Source of the DNA: Athripsodes cinereus
Taxonomy: Eukaryota; Arthropoda; Insecta; Trichoptera; Leptoceridae
Reading direction: 5' to 3'
NCBI GenBank assembly: GCA_947579605.1
Contig: OX388307.1
Location: 24,033,237-24,097,236, forward strand
Length of the DNA: 64,000 nt
Positions 11,467 to 21,358 of this stretch are shown in pieces. The notes below the pieces were generated by a model, which saw only the letters and a program-made list of their open reading frames with translations, had not been told where the DNA came from and did not search any database. The first letter of the stretch is position 1; each line of letters begins with the position of its first letter. The translations under genes were made by a program, and so were the position numbers.

Positions 11467-14412
11467 TCATCCCACGAATTCCTCCCAGTGACACTGTCTG
11501 GGAGCCATTGGGCATGTCAGGAGGTGTCCAGTGTCTTGCTCCTCTCCACAGTCACACGCCGTGCTCTCAGCCAAGCCCCATCTCTGGAGGTTCTTTTTAG
11601 TGCGTCCCACTCCTGTTCTGATTCTGTTGAGGGTTTTCCACATCGGCCATGGTAGGTCATGGCCCGGAGGCAGGGCTTCCACTGGGCTATTAAATATTGT
11701 CCCTTGTATGTTTTCCTCTGTGTCTCTCCATAGGCGCACTCTCGCAATCTCTGGTGTGTCAGTCAAAGGTGTGGTCGCGTTAAGAAAGCTCCTCCTGGAT
11801 TTGAGACGACTCGGTGGGGGAAGGTGCCCATGCAGCATGTGTCTCTGATCCGTGACCTGTTTGCCTCTCTCCACTTGTGCAGCCACCTTTCGTCTGATGT
11901 TCGGCGGGGCTATCCCACTCAGGGCGTAGAGTCTACTAGTGGGTGTTGGCTTGAGACATCCCGTTATGATTCTATTAGCCTCGTTTAGGGAGACATCCAC
12001 CTTCTGCACATGCGCTGATTTCCACCACACAGGGCAAGCGTATTCGCCGGCAGAGTATGACAAGGCTAGCACAGATGTCCTAAGCACATTAGGATTGGCT
12101 CCCCATTTTGACCCTACCAGGTTTCGTATGATATTATTCCTGGCAGCTACCTTCTTTTGTGTGTCTAAACAGTGTGTCCTAAATGTCAGTGTTCTATCCA
12201 GTTTGACTCCCAGGTATTTCGGGTTTTCGCAATTCTCCAACTGAACGCCCTGCCACACTACGTTAAGCTTTCTTGTAGCTTGATTATTTTTCAGGTGGAA
12301 GGAACATAATTGAGTTTTAGCTGGGTTGGGTCTTAAGTGGTTATCTTTGTAAAACTCCGTTAATTTCTCCAGCATCCTCGAGATCTTTCCCTCCACATCC
12401 TCAAAAGTGTCACCTTGCGCAGTGATTGCCTGGTCGTCGGCGTATATAGAATGTTGCGTGTCTGAACCAATGGGTTGGTCGTTGGTATATATATTGAAAA
12501 GAATGGGAGCCAGTACACTCCCCTGTGGGAGTCCATTTCTCTGTATTCTCCAACGGCTATTTTTCCCCTGTAAGGACACATAATATCTTCGGTTTTTTAG
12601 CACTGATTGACAAATTTGGACCAGCTTATAATCCTTTGTAAGGCTGTAGATCTTCCTCAGGAGGATTCTATGGTTGACAGTATCATATGCGGCACTTAAG
12701 TCAATGAAAACCGATCCAGTAATCTTTCCTTTTTCGAAACCGTCCTCAACATGTTGTGTCAGATTCAAAATTTGACCAGTACAGGATTTGCCAGAGCGGA
12801 ATCCTGCCTGTTCTTTGATCAGTTTCTCTTCAATGATTGGTTTAATTCTGTTGAGTATTATTCGCTCGTACATTTTATAGAGATGGCAGAGGAGAGACAC
12901 CGGGCGAAATTTTTTTGGATCGGTTGGTTCTTTGCCAGGTTTTAGTAGTGCTATTACTTGTGTCTTTAACCATATATTAGGGATTTGTTCGTTACACACG
13001 CATTTGTTTACAAATTTTGTGAGCCATTCCACCGTTTTTGGGCCAAAATGCTTGATCTGCTCTGTCATTATGCCATCAATTCCGGCAGCCTTTTTGCTCT
13101 TCATATCATCTATTGCAGTTTGGATCTCACTGGTGCTGAAAGGGGATGAGAAGTTATGATTCACATTTTGTGTGCATCTACTTATTCTGGCGCTTATTTT
13201 CCTGTTGTTGCCTCCCACTTTACCATTCATTAAAAGCTGATGTGCTATCTGGTTAGCCGTGACATTTATATGTTTTCTTGGTTGATGGTCTTCACAGTTT
13301 AGCTTTTTCAGCAATTTCCACGCCTTATTACTGTTCTTAGCCATATCCAGGTCGTTTATGGTATCGATCCACTCCTTCCTTCTCTGTTCAGATATTGCAT
13401 TCATAATACTTTCCCCGGTTGCAATTGTATCCTCGCTGAATGGGTCCATATTGAATTTCTCAGCGTAAGCCTCCAGCTCCTTACTCATATTCTGGGGCAG
13501 TCCAGCTACATAATTTGTTCTGCATCCTCTAGGTATGTATTTTCTAGAAATCTTCCTTACAATATTCACAAAATCCTTGTAGTTTTTTGGGTGTGGATCT
13601 ATGTTATTTATTTCTTCCTCGAGAGCTGCTGTAAACTCCTGCCATTTGGCCTTCTTAAAATTAAATCTTCGACGGAATGGGACGATTTTAGGTTTGATCG
13701 CGGCATATATTCGGCACATAAGTGGTCGGTGCTGAGTTTTAGGTATTGGATCTAACATTTGCTTCTTACATTGACCCGTTATGTTGTTGCTAGCAAATAT
13801 GTTATCCGGGTTATATCCCCGTCGCCATCTTCCGCTGTTGAAAGAGTGTGGGAGCTTAGGGTCATGTATCAATGTAAGTTGATTATCTTCAGCCCATTGC
13901 TCCACGGCCTCACCATCCCTATTCGTCTCTCTATATCCCCAATTGACACTATGGCTGTTGAAGTCCCCAATTACCAATCTTGTGGGGTGGTTTGTAAAAT
14001 TCAGGGTTTCATTAAATTTAAAATCAATACTTGGTGGCTTATAAATCGAAGTCACCGTGCATATTCCAATGTCAATAGTTAAAATCTCTACGTCTAGAAT
14101 ATCTGTTTTGCCAGCTGAGATAATTTTTACGTCCGGTCGTACAAACACTGCGCTGCCGTATTTACTGTGGGGTCTTTCAATCACTAGGCGCATGCCTGTT
14201 ATGTCAGGGCGCGTATGTTCAATTCCTCGGTGTGTTTCTTGGACGCAAAGTATATCACAAGCTATTGTCTTACATAAATTTGATAGAATGGATTCTTTTT
14301 CAGGTGTCAATCCTTCAATGTTTATCGACACCATCGTTAGTTGTGGCTCTGAAAAGTGCCGTTGTTTTTGCTGGCCGTGTTTGGTAGGATTGGTTAGCGG
14401 GGTTCGTGTCAT
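11467..14412 (-). CDS. Jockey-like ORF2: endonuclease plus reverse transcriptase, uninterrupted
   Basis: 981 codons without a break. An APE-type endonuclease lies at residues about 27-240 (INIEGLTPEKES, CVQETHRG, IGDFNSHSVNWG). The RT lies at about 420-720, with KPGKEPTDPKKFRPVSLL, FIDLSAAYDTVNH, GLPQGSVLAPILFNIYTND and the catalytic YADD. The last residues hold CDCGEEQDTGHLLTCP, a C-terminal Cys/His motif of Jockey-type proteins. The ATG at 14412 lies 6 bases after the ORF1 stop (TGA at 14421-14419). It could still be translated but lacks ORF1 and 5' promoter sequences. A degenerate relative is at 40470-40710. Confidence 0.85.
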   Translation of the reverse strand: MTRTPLTNPTKHGQQKQRHFSEPQLTMVSINIEGLTPEKESILSNLCKTIACDILCVQETHRGIEHTRPDITGMRLVIERPHSKYGSAVFVRPDVKIISAGKTDILDVEILTIDIGICTVTSIYKPPSIDFKFNETLNFTNHPTRLVIGDFNSHSVNWGYRETNRDGEAVEQWAEDNQLTLIHDPKLPHSFNSGRWRRGYNPDNIFASNNITGQCKKQMLDPIPKTQHRPLMCRIYAAIKPKIVPFRRRFNFKKAKWQEFTAALEEEINNIDPHPKNYKDFVNIVRKISRKYIPRGCRTNYVAGLPQNMSKELEAYAEKFNMDPFSEDTIATGESIMNAISEQRRKEWIDTINDLDMAKNSNKAWKLLKKLNCEDHQPRKHINVTANQIAHQLLMNGKVGGNNRKISARISRCTQNVNHNFSSPFSTSEIQTAIDDMKSKKAAGIDGIMTEQIKHFGPKTVEWLTKFVNKCVCNEQIPNIWLKTQVIALLKPGKEPTDPKKFRPVSLLCHLYKMYERIILNRIKPIIEEKLIKEQAGFRSGKSCTGQILNLTQHVEDGFEKGKITGSVFIDLSAAYDTVNHRILLRKIYSLTKDYKLVQICQSVLKNRRYYVSLQGKNSRWRIQRNGLPQGSVLAPILFNIYTNDQPIGSDTQHSIYADDQAITAQGDTFEDVEGKISRMLEKLTEFYKDNHLRPNPAKTQLCSFHLKNNQATRKLNVVWQGVQLENCENPKYLGVKLDRTLTFRTHCLDTQKKVAARNNIIRNLVGSKWGANPNVLRTSVLALSYSAGEYACPVWWKSAHVQKVDVSLNEANRIITGCLKPTPTSRLYALSGIAPPNIRRKVAAQVERGKQVTDQRHMLHGHLPPPSRLKSRRSFLNATTPLTDTPEIARVRLWRDTEENIQGTIFNSPVEALPPGHDLPWPMWKTLNRIRTGVGRTKKNLQRWGLAESTACDCGEEQDTGHLLTCPMAPRQCHWEEFVG

Positions 14413-14418
14413 GTCTAT

Positions 14419-14556
14419 TCAAGTATTTCTTCTTCTTATAATCGTTTCTACGTATGCCTTGATTTTTTGCTTTATAACGTATCTATATCTCTGCAATTTC
14501 TCGCTATCCAGGGGCACCACGTGGAGGTTCCTACCTTGCCCCCTATTTTGATAACT
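14419..14556 (-). pseudogene. C-terminal remnant of Jockey-like ORF1
   Basis: About 45 codons ending VIKQKIKAYVETIIRRRNT then TGA, directly upstream of ORF2. The rest of ORF1 was lost by 5' truncation. Confidence 0.6.
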
Positions 14557-14569
14557 ACTTTTAAAAGTA

Positions 14570-14765
14570 AAAGGGAAAATTTGCTTAGGTATATAAACGT
14601 GAAATGTTATGCGTGTGGAGGTAATCATTTTAAAAATAATTGTAAATTTAAAAACGAGGTTTGTACAATTTGTGAGAAAGTAGGTCACGTTGCGAGGGTA
14701 TGTTATAAATTTAGTTGCGTTTTAAATTCTGTCAAACAAAATTCGGGAGATTATATTATGATTAT
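14570..14765 (+). pseudogene. gag zinc knuckles (CCHC x2) of the LTR element
   Basis: CYACGGNHFKNNC and CTICEKVGHVARVC are two nucleic-acid-binding zinc knuckles, typical of the nucleocapsid end of Gypsy gag. The frame reaches VKQNSGDY before the next insertion at about 14768. Confidence 0.8.
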
Positions 14766-14866
14766 ATTTTGGTTAGCTGGAAGATATTGCCTCCAGGCAA
14801 TAAGCTCGCCAATTGCTCATGATTTTTTTTTCTGATCAATAAAGTGTTCTTATTATTATTATTATC
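14766..14866 (+). repeat. Short retroelement 3'-end motif (GGTTAGCTGGAAGATATTG family)
   Basis: GGTTAGCTGGAAGATATTG, a small hairpin, then ATAAGCTCGCC and CAATAAAGTG ending in a TTATTATTA run. Related copies on the plus strand lie near 37048-37245 and 40330-40450. I read it as a conserved 3' end shared by a LINE/SINE family. Confidence 0.55.
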
Positions 14867-15385
14867 TCATATCTCATTTATTAAACAAAACAATATTTGA
14901 TTCTACATTTTGAACACAATATAAGATTAACAATAAAATTTAAAAATAACATTAAATAACAAAAACCATAAAATATTAAAATAAATTTATGTATATTCAA
15001 AATGTAGAACCCCAACATTATTCGAGTTGATTCTTCCATGATGTTCTATGAAATAGTACAATCATGGGAGATCACTTACAGAGCTACAGGGACAAAAACC
15101 TTCTTACTATCCTGGTGGACGATAGAAGTACGGCCTTCTGCATGCTGTATTTGAGCCTGTCATCTACTCCCAGTTTTCTGAGATTGTTTGACAGACTCTT
15201 AGGTATTAAACCATTCACAGACAACACTATAGGCACGATGATTGTGGTAGGTGTTCTCCACATATCTTTGATTTCGTGAGCAAGATCAAGATATTTTATT
15301 ATCTTATCTTGCTCAGCTTTATTTAAATTTTCATCGTGCGGTATAGTGATGTCTATGGTGTATGTTTTACGGCATCTGCGATTAT
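14853..15385 (-). mobile_element. 5'-truncated non-LTR retrotransposon fragment
   Basis: The minus strand encodes TIDITIPHDENL, AHEIKDMWR, VNGLIPKSL and STRIVRRFLSL, ending in a stop. It is a C-terminal block widespread in insect LINE ORF2 proteins that I cannot place in a clade. An AT-rich 3' UTR ends in (TAA)n at about 14853. It sits between the zinc knuckles and protease of the LTR element. Confidence 0.6.
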
Positions 15386-15477
15386 TATAAAATTATTATT
15401 TAAATCTATAACTCTAAAAGATATTCCTATTAAAAGAGGTATCTATCTAGGAGATTCCTTAAGTCCTTATTATTATT

Positions 15478-16120
15478 ATGTTGGATTTTAAAGTAAATAA
15501 TAAATCTTTTCGTGGTATACTTGATACCGGGACGACTGTGTGTGTTATTCCGAATAAACTTCTAGAAAATAAATTTGGGAATATTAATTTAGATGAATGT
15601 GATGAAAATTTGTGTACATTCGATGGAAGTAATTTAAAAATAATAGGTAGTAAATTATTTAATACATATTATAACGGGAAATATTGTGACATAAAATTTA
15701 TTATTACGGAACAAGGCGAGAATATTTTGTTGGGTATAAATTTTATAAGAAATTTTGGTATACAATTATCAAAAGTTAAGTGCGAAGATGAAGATGTGAG
15801 TGATATAAAATTTGTGAATAATATTTATGACGCGGGGATCGAGAAAGAGAAAATAAATTTTGTAGTAAATAATTGCAAATTGGAGTGTAAATTACTTGTG
15901 GAAAATACAAAATCAGATGATGTTTTGTCAAAATTATGTGAGTTTGTGATTACAAGATGGCCGAATAAAAATAAATTAACAGGTGATTTATTAAAATATT
16001 GGTATTTGAGAGACAATTTATGTGTTTATAATGAGTGTGTTTTCTATGAGAATAGATTGATTGTTCCTGAAAACATGAAAGATATAATTTTAAAATTTTT
16101 ACATGAATCGCATTTATTTT
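15478..16120 (+). pseudogene. Gypsy protease fused to pre-integrase linker, RT and RNase H deleted
   Basis: One open frame. Protease at residues about 1-90, with active-site DTGTT and the flap-side LLGINFI block. It is followed without a stop by linker blocks LTGDLLKYWYLRD, ECVFYENRLIVP and the integrase HESH at about 16110, where the next insertion begins. In ordinary Gypsy pol about 500 codons of RT and RNase H lie between these blocks. The join is in frame, so this is a deletion form rather than decay by stops. Confidence 0.75.
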
Positions 16121-18050
16121 TTATTTTTTTTTATTTATAAGTATATATAGGACAACAATTCAATTAAAAAACACAAAAATGAAAATATACAAAAAACAAC
16201 AAAATCTGGCCCCAGACAGCACCATAGAGCTGGTATTAGGGGCTAGAAGATCTTCAAATGAATTTGTCTTCTATAAAGCACATAATTTACCTCTTGTTTT
16301 AACACAATACATTAAAATTAGAAAAGAAAAAACAAAAATCCGGCAATCAAAAACTAATATCTCTTCTTTCTAATGTACGTTTTTTCAATTGCCTCTTGAA
16401 GGTATAATAACTATTTACATTCTTCAGCACTTCCGGTAGATCATTAAAAATTCTTACAGCTTCATAATAAAATCCTTTTCTTTCTTTGTCAGTCCTTGGG
16501 TACACGTTTCTTAAATTGTTTCTGGTTCTGGTATATCTGTTATGTATATCACTGTTTCTTAGTATAAGCATGTTCGTTTTAATTAGACCATTTTTTGCTT
16601 TATATATAGCTTTCGCCCTTTCCATGCATACCAACTCATCGAGGTTCAGCATTTGTGTAATCTTATAGACTTCATCAGTTCTAGTATATCTGTCAAGGTC
16701 AAACACTACTTTTAGCGCCTTGTTCATCATTCTGTGAACGATACCACGCAGTTGCATACTGGACTGGGACCAAATTATAATTCCATACATTATGTGTGGT
16801 AATATAAATGAATTGTAGATAATTTTCTTAGTGCTTTTATTAAATACTTCCGCTCTCCTCATAATTCCTACCATTGGTGCGAGTTTTTTGATGATTGTTT
16901 TGACATGTTCGTTCCATGTTAGTTTGTCATCTAATTCCAGACCCAAGTATTTGACACATGTACTCCGCTGTATAGGTAGATCGTTTATCATTAAACTAGG
17001 ATTAATGGGTGCTTTATTTTTCTGTTTTATTATCATGTATTTAGTTTTGTCCACATTTATAGTTAGAGATCCATTATTGAGCCAGTTCGTGAAGATCTTC
17101 AAATCATTGTTTATTGTGTTCTTTAGGGTGTTCTCATCTGTTCCACTGTATATCAACAATGTGTCATCTGCGTAAATGAAGTATTTTCCAGTCAGTCCTA
17201 TGTATTGTAGATCATTTATGTACATCATATAAAATAACGGCCCCAGTATAGATCCCTGAGGGACTCCTATTGTGATTTCATTTCTCACGCTTGTTATATC
17301 AAAGTTTTTTGTCATCGCTGTTCTATCTTTGAGATAGTTTTCGACCAGGCTTAGCGTTACACCTCGAACTCCCATTCTTCTCATGGAATCCAATAATATG
17401 TTGTGATTGACTGTGTCGAAAGCTTTCGATAGGTCTATAAAAATGAGAATGACATATTTACCTGAGTCCAATTCTCTGTTAATATGTTGGATTGCATCCA
17501 TAAGAGCAGCTGATGTGTTACTATTTTTTTGGAACCCATATTGATAATCGTCAAAATCTCCGTTTATTTTAATATAATTTACAAAACGTTTGTGTATTAT
17601 TTTTTCAAAAATTTTACTGAATGTACTTAGTAAACTAATCGGTCTATAATTACCAGGTTCATCCCTCTTCCCTGATTTATATATAGGTATTATTTTGGCA
17701 ATTTTTAAAATCTCTGGAAATTCACATTTACTGATACAATTATTTATTAATATTGTTAATGGGTTAGCTAGAACGTTTTGCAATATTTTAATATCTCCTG
17801 ATGTTATACCATCATATCCTGGTGCAGCACTGTCTTTGAGTTCTTCGATTACTTCAACAATTTCTTTCTCATTCGTTGGTAGCATAAAAATACTGTTTTT
17901 CGGGGTTCTAAATTGTCTGTTATATACTTTAGGTTCCTTTTTGAGCATTTTAAATTTCTCGGCAAGTTTCGTACCAACTGTACAAAAATGTTCATTTAGT
18001 TCTTTCGCTATATCTAGGTATAACGAAAACAAAAAGTTTAGGTAAATGTT
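16115..18050 (-). mobile_element. CR1-like non-LTR retrotransposon, 5'-truncated, inserted in integrase
   Basis: The minus strand holds a 561-codon RT frame (18032-16347) followed by a 3' UTR with a tail read on the plus strand as TTTATTTTTTATTTTTTTTT at about 16116. It splits the HHCC zinc finger of the Gypsy integrase: HESH lies before it, and a C-x2-C block (in a broken frame) after it at about 18095-18115. Confidence 0.75.
16347..18032 (-). CDS. Reverse transcriptase (partial ORF2) of CR1-like element
   Basis: 561 codons: APGYDGITSGDIKIL, NYRPISLLSTFSKIFE, FIDLSKAFDTVNHN, GVPQGSILGPLFYMMYIND, the catalytic YADD and a C-terminal thumb with RRAEVFNKSTKK. The endonuclease is gone because of 5' truncation. 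The frame is unbroken, so the insertion looks recent. Confidence 0.75.
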   Translation of the reverse strand: MFSLYLDIAKELNEHFCTVGTKLAEKFKMLKKEPKVYNRQFRTPKNSIFMLPTNEKEIVEVIEELKDSAAPGYDGITSGDIKILQNVLANPLTILINNCISKCEFPEILKIAKIIPIYKSGKRDEPGNYRPISLLSTFSKIFEKIIHKRFVNYIKINGDFDDYQYGFQKNSNTSAALMDAIQHINRELDSGKYVILIFIDLSKAFDTVNHNILLDSMRRMGVRGVTLSLVENYLKDRTAMTKNFDITSVRNEITIGVPQGSILGPLFYMMYINDLQYIGLTGKYFIYADDTLLIYSGTDENTLKNTINNDLKIFTNWLNNGSLTINVDKTKYMIIKQKNKAPINPSLMINDLPIQRSTCVKYLGLELDDKLTWNEHVKTIIKKLAPMVGIMRRAEVFNKSTKKIIYNSFILPHIMYGIIIWSQSSMQLRGIVHRMMNKALKVVFDLDRYTRTDEVYKITQMLNLDELVCMERAKAIYKAKNGLIKTNMLILRNSDIHNRYTRTRNNLRNVYPRTDKERKGFYYEAVRIFNDLPEVLKNVNSYYTFKRQLKKRTLERRDISF

Positions 18051-18099
18051 ACTTTTATTGATTAGGTTTCAATAAACAAGTAGAGGAAACTGTTCGAAA

Positions 18100-19077
18100 T
18101 GTCCAGAGTGTAGTGAAAATATGCAATCACCGAAAAAGGCGGAAATATGTTCTTGGCCGGTAGACAAAGAGGTATGGAAAAGAATTCACTTAGATTTTTT
18201 TAGGCCTATTGCGGGAAAATTTTTCTTAATAATAGTGAACTCGACTTCAAAATGGTTAGAATGTGTATTAGTAACGGGTCCAGATTCTATACAAACAATT
18301 AGTGAGTTAAAAAATTTGTTTTCAAAATTTGGAATTGTCGATACAATTATGACAGACAATGGGACAGCATTTACATCAGATTTATTTCAGAACTTTTGTA
18401 AAGAATATAATATTACACATTTAACAACAGGGATAAATCATCCTTCTAGCAATGGACTTGCTGAGATATGTGTGAAAAGTTGCAAATCATTTCTTAAAAA
18501 GATTATTATAAATAATAGATTGCCATGTGATTTTCATGATAGATTATTGAAATTTTTGGTAGATCATAGAAATACACCACAAGAGTCCACAGGTCTTGAA
18601 CCTAGTACGTTAATGGTTGGTAGAAGAATTAGGTATAGGTTTGATACGTTAATTGTAAATGGAAAAAGAGACTCAAAGATATATAAAAAGGTTTCGCAGG
18701 AAACATTTAATAAAATGAAGGAGTCTAAATATAAACAGAAAATGTATAGTAAGGGCAGAAAAATTAATTCGTTTTTCAAACAGGGTAGTTGTGTACTTAC
18801 TAAAGATTTTAGAACAAGTAAAAATAAGTGGGTTTTAGGTGTTATCGAGAGAAGAATAGGGAACAGAACATATTTGATCAGGATAAAAGAGACAGGTCAA
18901 GTTTGGAGAAGACATACGGATCACATTACTGATAGAAGGGTTTCATGGGCAGACAGGGCTGATACTTCTGATAAATCAGCTAGTTCCCCCACTCTCGAGG
19001 GAATTTCTTCCGGTACATTAATGGATTCTGTTTCTTTCAGGAATGATGTGTGGGCAGGCCATCTCAGGAACCGATGA
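18100..19077 (+). CDS. Gypsy integrase core and C-terminal domain
   Basis: Open from 18121. The DDE core begins at HLDFFRPIAG, has the second Asp in MTDNGTAF and the Glu in NHPSSNGLAEICVKS, with normal D-x-D-x35-E spacing. The C-terminal part has RRIGNRTYLIRI and WRRHTDHI, an SH3-like/GPF-Y-like end. The N-terminal HHCC finger is split by the CR1-like insertion and frameshifted. Role in the family: inserts the cDNA into the genome. Confidence 0.8.
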   Translation, partial: CPECSENMQSPKKAEICSWPVDKEVWKRIHLDFFRPIAGKFFLIIVNSTSKWLECVLVTGPDSIQTISELKNLFSKFGIVDTIMTDNGTAFTSDLFQNFCKEYNITHLTTGINHPSSNGLAEICVKSCKSFLKKIIINNRLPCDFHDRLLKFLVDHRNTPQESTGLEPSTLMVGRRIRYRFDTLIVNGKRDSKIYKKVSQETFNKMKESKYKQKMYSKGRKINSFFKQGSCVLTKDFRTSKNKWVLGVIERRIGNRTYLIRIKETGQVWRRHTDHITDRRVSWADRADTSDKSASSPTLEGISSGTLMDSVSFRNDVWAGHLRNR

Positions 19078-19385
19078 GAAACTTCATCTCTGTGTCTTGG
19101 AGGCTATGGGGGACCACGAAGCTGATCTTTGGAGGGAGAGAGAGAGAGAGAGAGGAAAGAAAGAAAAATTTTTTAATTTGTGTAATTTAAAATATTTAAG
19201 TTCAAATATTTAAGTACATATATTTTCTTTGTATAATGTGAAATATTTAAGTTGAAATATTTATAATTTTGTTTAAAATATGTAGCATAGGTTCAAACCA
19301 CCATTAATAGTTTTGAGTAGAGCCATCTTTTGTTTAAAATATTTAGCATAGGTTCAAACCAGCAGTAATAGTTAAGACAATAGTT

Positions 19386-20897
19386 GGTTAATATATACTT
19401 CAACACCCCAGAATGCTTTGCCTATTCAGCTTGTGGTGGCGCTAGTAAAGTTTTTGCTTTGTCTATTCAGCGTGTAGTGGCGCTAGTAAAGCTTTGAAAA
19501 ACCTCAACGGGGTGGCGGTAGTGTATGGCAGATGAAGCGAGTTAACACGATTGTATGCCGGTTTGAATGGGTAGGTAGAATGGTGTATGTCAACGGACAG
19601 GTAGGCACCATATGGAGACGTATTGTAGGTATAATTATGTGCTAACAACAATGTTTATTAACATTACATGAAAATTTATTGTTTAATAACTTAGTAATTT
19701 AATAAATAATTTAGGCATAATAATTAATTGTTTAATAATTTAGTTGTACAATAATTTATTATGCTATTATACTTACCACGATTATGTAGGTACCTATTAT
19801 TAACTTTGTCATAACTGTTTTTTTGTAACATGAATGAAAATAGGTAAATAATAATAATACACCTACATAACATTGCAACACACGCAAAATATAATACAAT
19901 TATCTGATTCTGTTGTTGATAAAAATAAATCATAAACCTAGATTTCGAGTACCTAATTTATTTAGCTTAAAATGATACACAACAGATATACAAAAAAACA
20001 AATGAAATGATATGAAATAATTTTTTTTTCTTCATAACACGTAATTTAACAAAGTTTATAAAAAATGATAGAATGCGTGTAAATAAGTTACGATGGTTTG
20101 GACATGTCGAGCGAATGCAAGATGAAAGAATGACGAAGAGGATGTACATATTTATCTGAAAGAGGAGGTGTGAGGAAGCACGGACAAATCCTTAAGGACG
20201 GCCGCGTGTTGAGTAAGAGAAATCGGCGAATATGTATGAGAAACTGGATGAATGTGGAGGAAGCGAAAGAAGTTTGTAAGGATAGATCTATATGGCGTTC
20301 CGTTCTCTCTGCCTACCCCTCCTGGGACACGGGGTAAGGTTATAGATAGATAGATTATAAAAAAATACAACAAATCAAACAAAAATATTAATCTTGTATG
20401 TAGTATTTCCAATGTAGTGAAGAAATGACACTGCCTCACTAGATTTATATGTTCTGAGACAGTGGAAAATATAAATAAATATGTAAGCATAAACAAATAA
20501 ATGAATATGCAAATGTATAAAATACAACATCCTGAACATTGTGGAGACGACAACAATAAATTATTATGCCTAAATTATTTATTAAATTACTAAATTATTA
20601 AACAATAAATTTTCATGTAATGTTAATAAACATTGTTGTTAGCACATAATTATACCTACAATACGTCTCCATATGGTGCCTACCTGTCCGTTGACATACA
20701 CCATTCTACCTACCCATTCAAACCGGTATACAATCGTGTTAACTCGCTTCATCTGCCATACACTACCGCCACCCCGTTGAGGTTTTTCAAAGCTTTACTA
20801 GCGCCACTACACGCTGAATAGCCAAACAAAAACTTTACTAGCGCCACCACAAGCTGAATAGGCAAAGCATTCTGGGGTGTTGAAGTATATATTAACC
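19386..20897. mobile_element. DNA transposon with 340-bp TIRs and 8-bp target duplication
   Basis: The ends GGTTAATATATACTTC... are inverted over about 340 bp (19386-19725 and 20559-20897), with few mismatches. A perfect 8-bp duplication CAATAGTT flanks it (19378-19385, 20898-20905). Near each end ATTCAGC-GTGGCGCTAGTAAAG occurs twice in tandem, a likely transposase-binding repeat. The middle contains an RTE-type 3' fragment (about 20060-20345) and no transposase. It is inserted in the 3' non-coding part of the LTR element. The superfamily is not clear: 8 bp fits hAT, P or Merlin, but the termini are not the usual ones. Confidence 0.85.
20060..20345 (+). pseudogene. RTE-type ORF2 3' fragment
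   Basis: Plus-strand pieces in shifting frames match the better copy at 46665-46174: [36 protein letters not shown] and [15 protein letters not shown], ending at CTCTGCCTACCCC. This is the tail end of an RTE/BovB-like RT protein. Confidence 0.65.
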
Positions 20898-21103
20898 CAA
20901 TAGTTTTAGAGTAGAGCCATCTTTTGAGTTTTGAGGTAAATTTTATGATAAGTAGCTAAAATAAATTGGTAGGCCATCAATTGATTTCCTAGAAAAATAA
21001 AACGTTAGGTCCCTTTGTGTAAAATCCCTAATGAGATGAAATAGGTAAGTGGGGTTTTTAACTTTTGTATAAAGCAAGTGAGTGTGAGAACTTACTAAGG
21101 GTA

Positions 21104-21115
21104 GAGAGGGGAAAG
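21104..21115 (+). other. Polypurine tract of the LTR element
   Basis: GAGAGGGGAAAG directly precedes the 3' LTR, where plus-strand DNA synthesis is primed in LTR retroelements. Confidence 0.75.
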
Positions 21116-21358
21116 TGTGGTATTTTTATATGTTGGTAACACCACATGTTAGATAGATAGGCGGGTTATATTAGTGAGTGTAAGCCGGTAGCCGGCCTCT
21201 TTGATTATCCGACACTTGCACGGTACACACTATCTCTCTCTCTCTGTATTTGTAACTTGTACCTTGTACTTATTAATATATTGTGTATACTCATTTACAT
21301 TACGTGTATTATTATAATATATACCTGCCCAGAAACCCACCAGAGTACCTACAAAACA
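21116..21358 (+). repeat. 3' LTR of the Gypsy-type element
   Basis: 243 bp, matching 9325-9564 from TGTGGTATTT to CCTACAAAACA. The next bases resume Penelope-like element 2. Confidence 0.9.

Larger units (their letters stand above)
11359..14562 (-). mobile_element. Jockey-like non-LTR retrotransposon, 5'-truncated in ORF1
   Basis: Inserted between AAAAGTA duplications (11352-11358, 14563-14569) that join the gag linker to the zinc knuckles. The 3' tail is an AAG-type run seen as CTTCTTCTTTT at 11361. About 45 codons of the ORF1 C-terminus remain (about 14555-14419), then a 981-codon ORF2. The truncated 5' end, the tail and the duplications are the marks of target-primed insertion. Confidence 0.85.
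9325..21358 (+). mobile_element. Gypsy-type LTR retrotransposon with nested insertions and no RT/RNase H
   Basis: Near-identical LTRs (9325-9564, 21116-21358) begin TGTGG and end AAACA. A primer-binding-like site follows the 5' LTR, and a purine tract precedes the 3' LTR. Coding pieces in order are gag, zinc knuckles, protease, and integrase. The protease frame runs straight into the pre-integrase linker, so RT and RNase H are missing. Nested inside are an L2/CR1 fragment, a Jockey-like element, a non-LTR 3' fragment pair, a CR1-like element and an 8-bp-TSD transposon. It sits inside Penelope-like element 2. A clean target duplication was not found. Confidence 0.85.

Noticed and set aside
19463..20821. 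Two 62-codon open frames of identical sequence on opposite strands
   Set aside because: They are the two TIRs of the transposon at 19386-20897, not genes.
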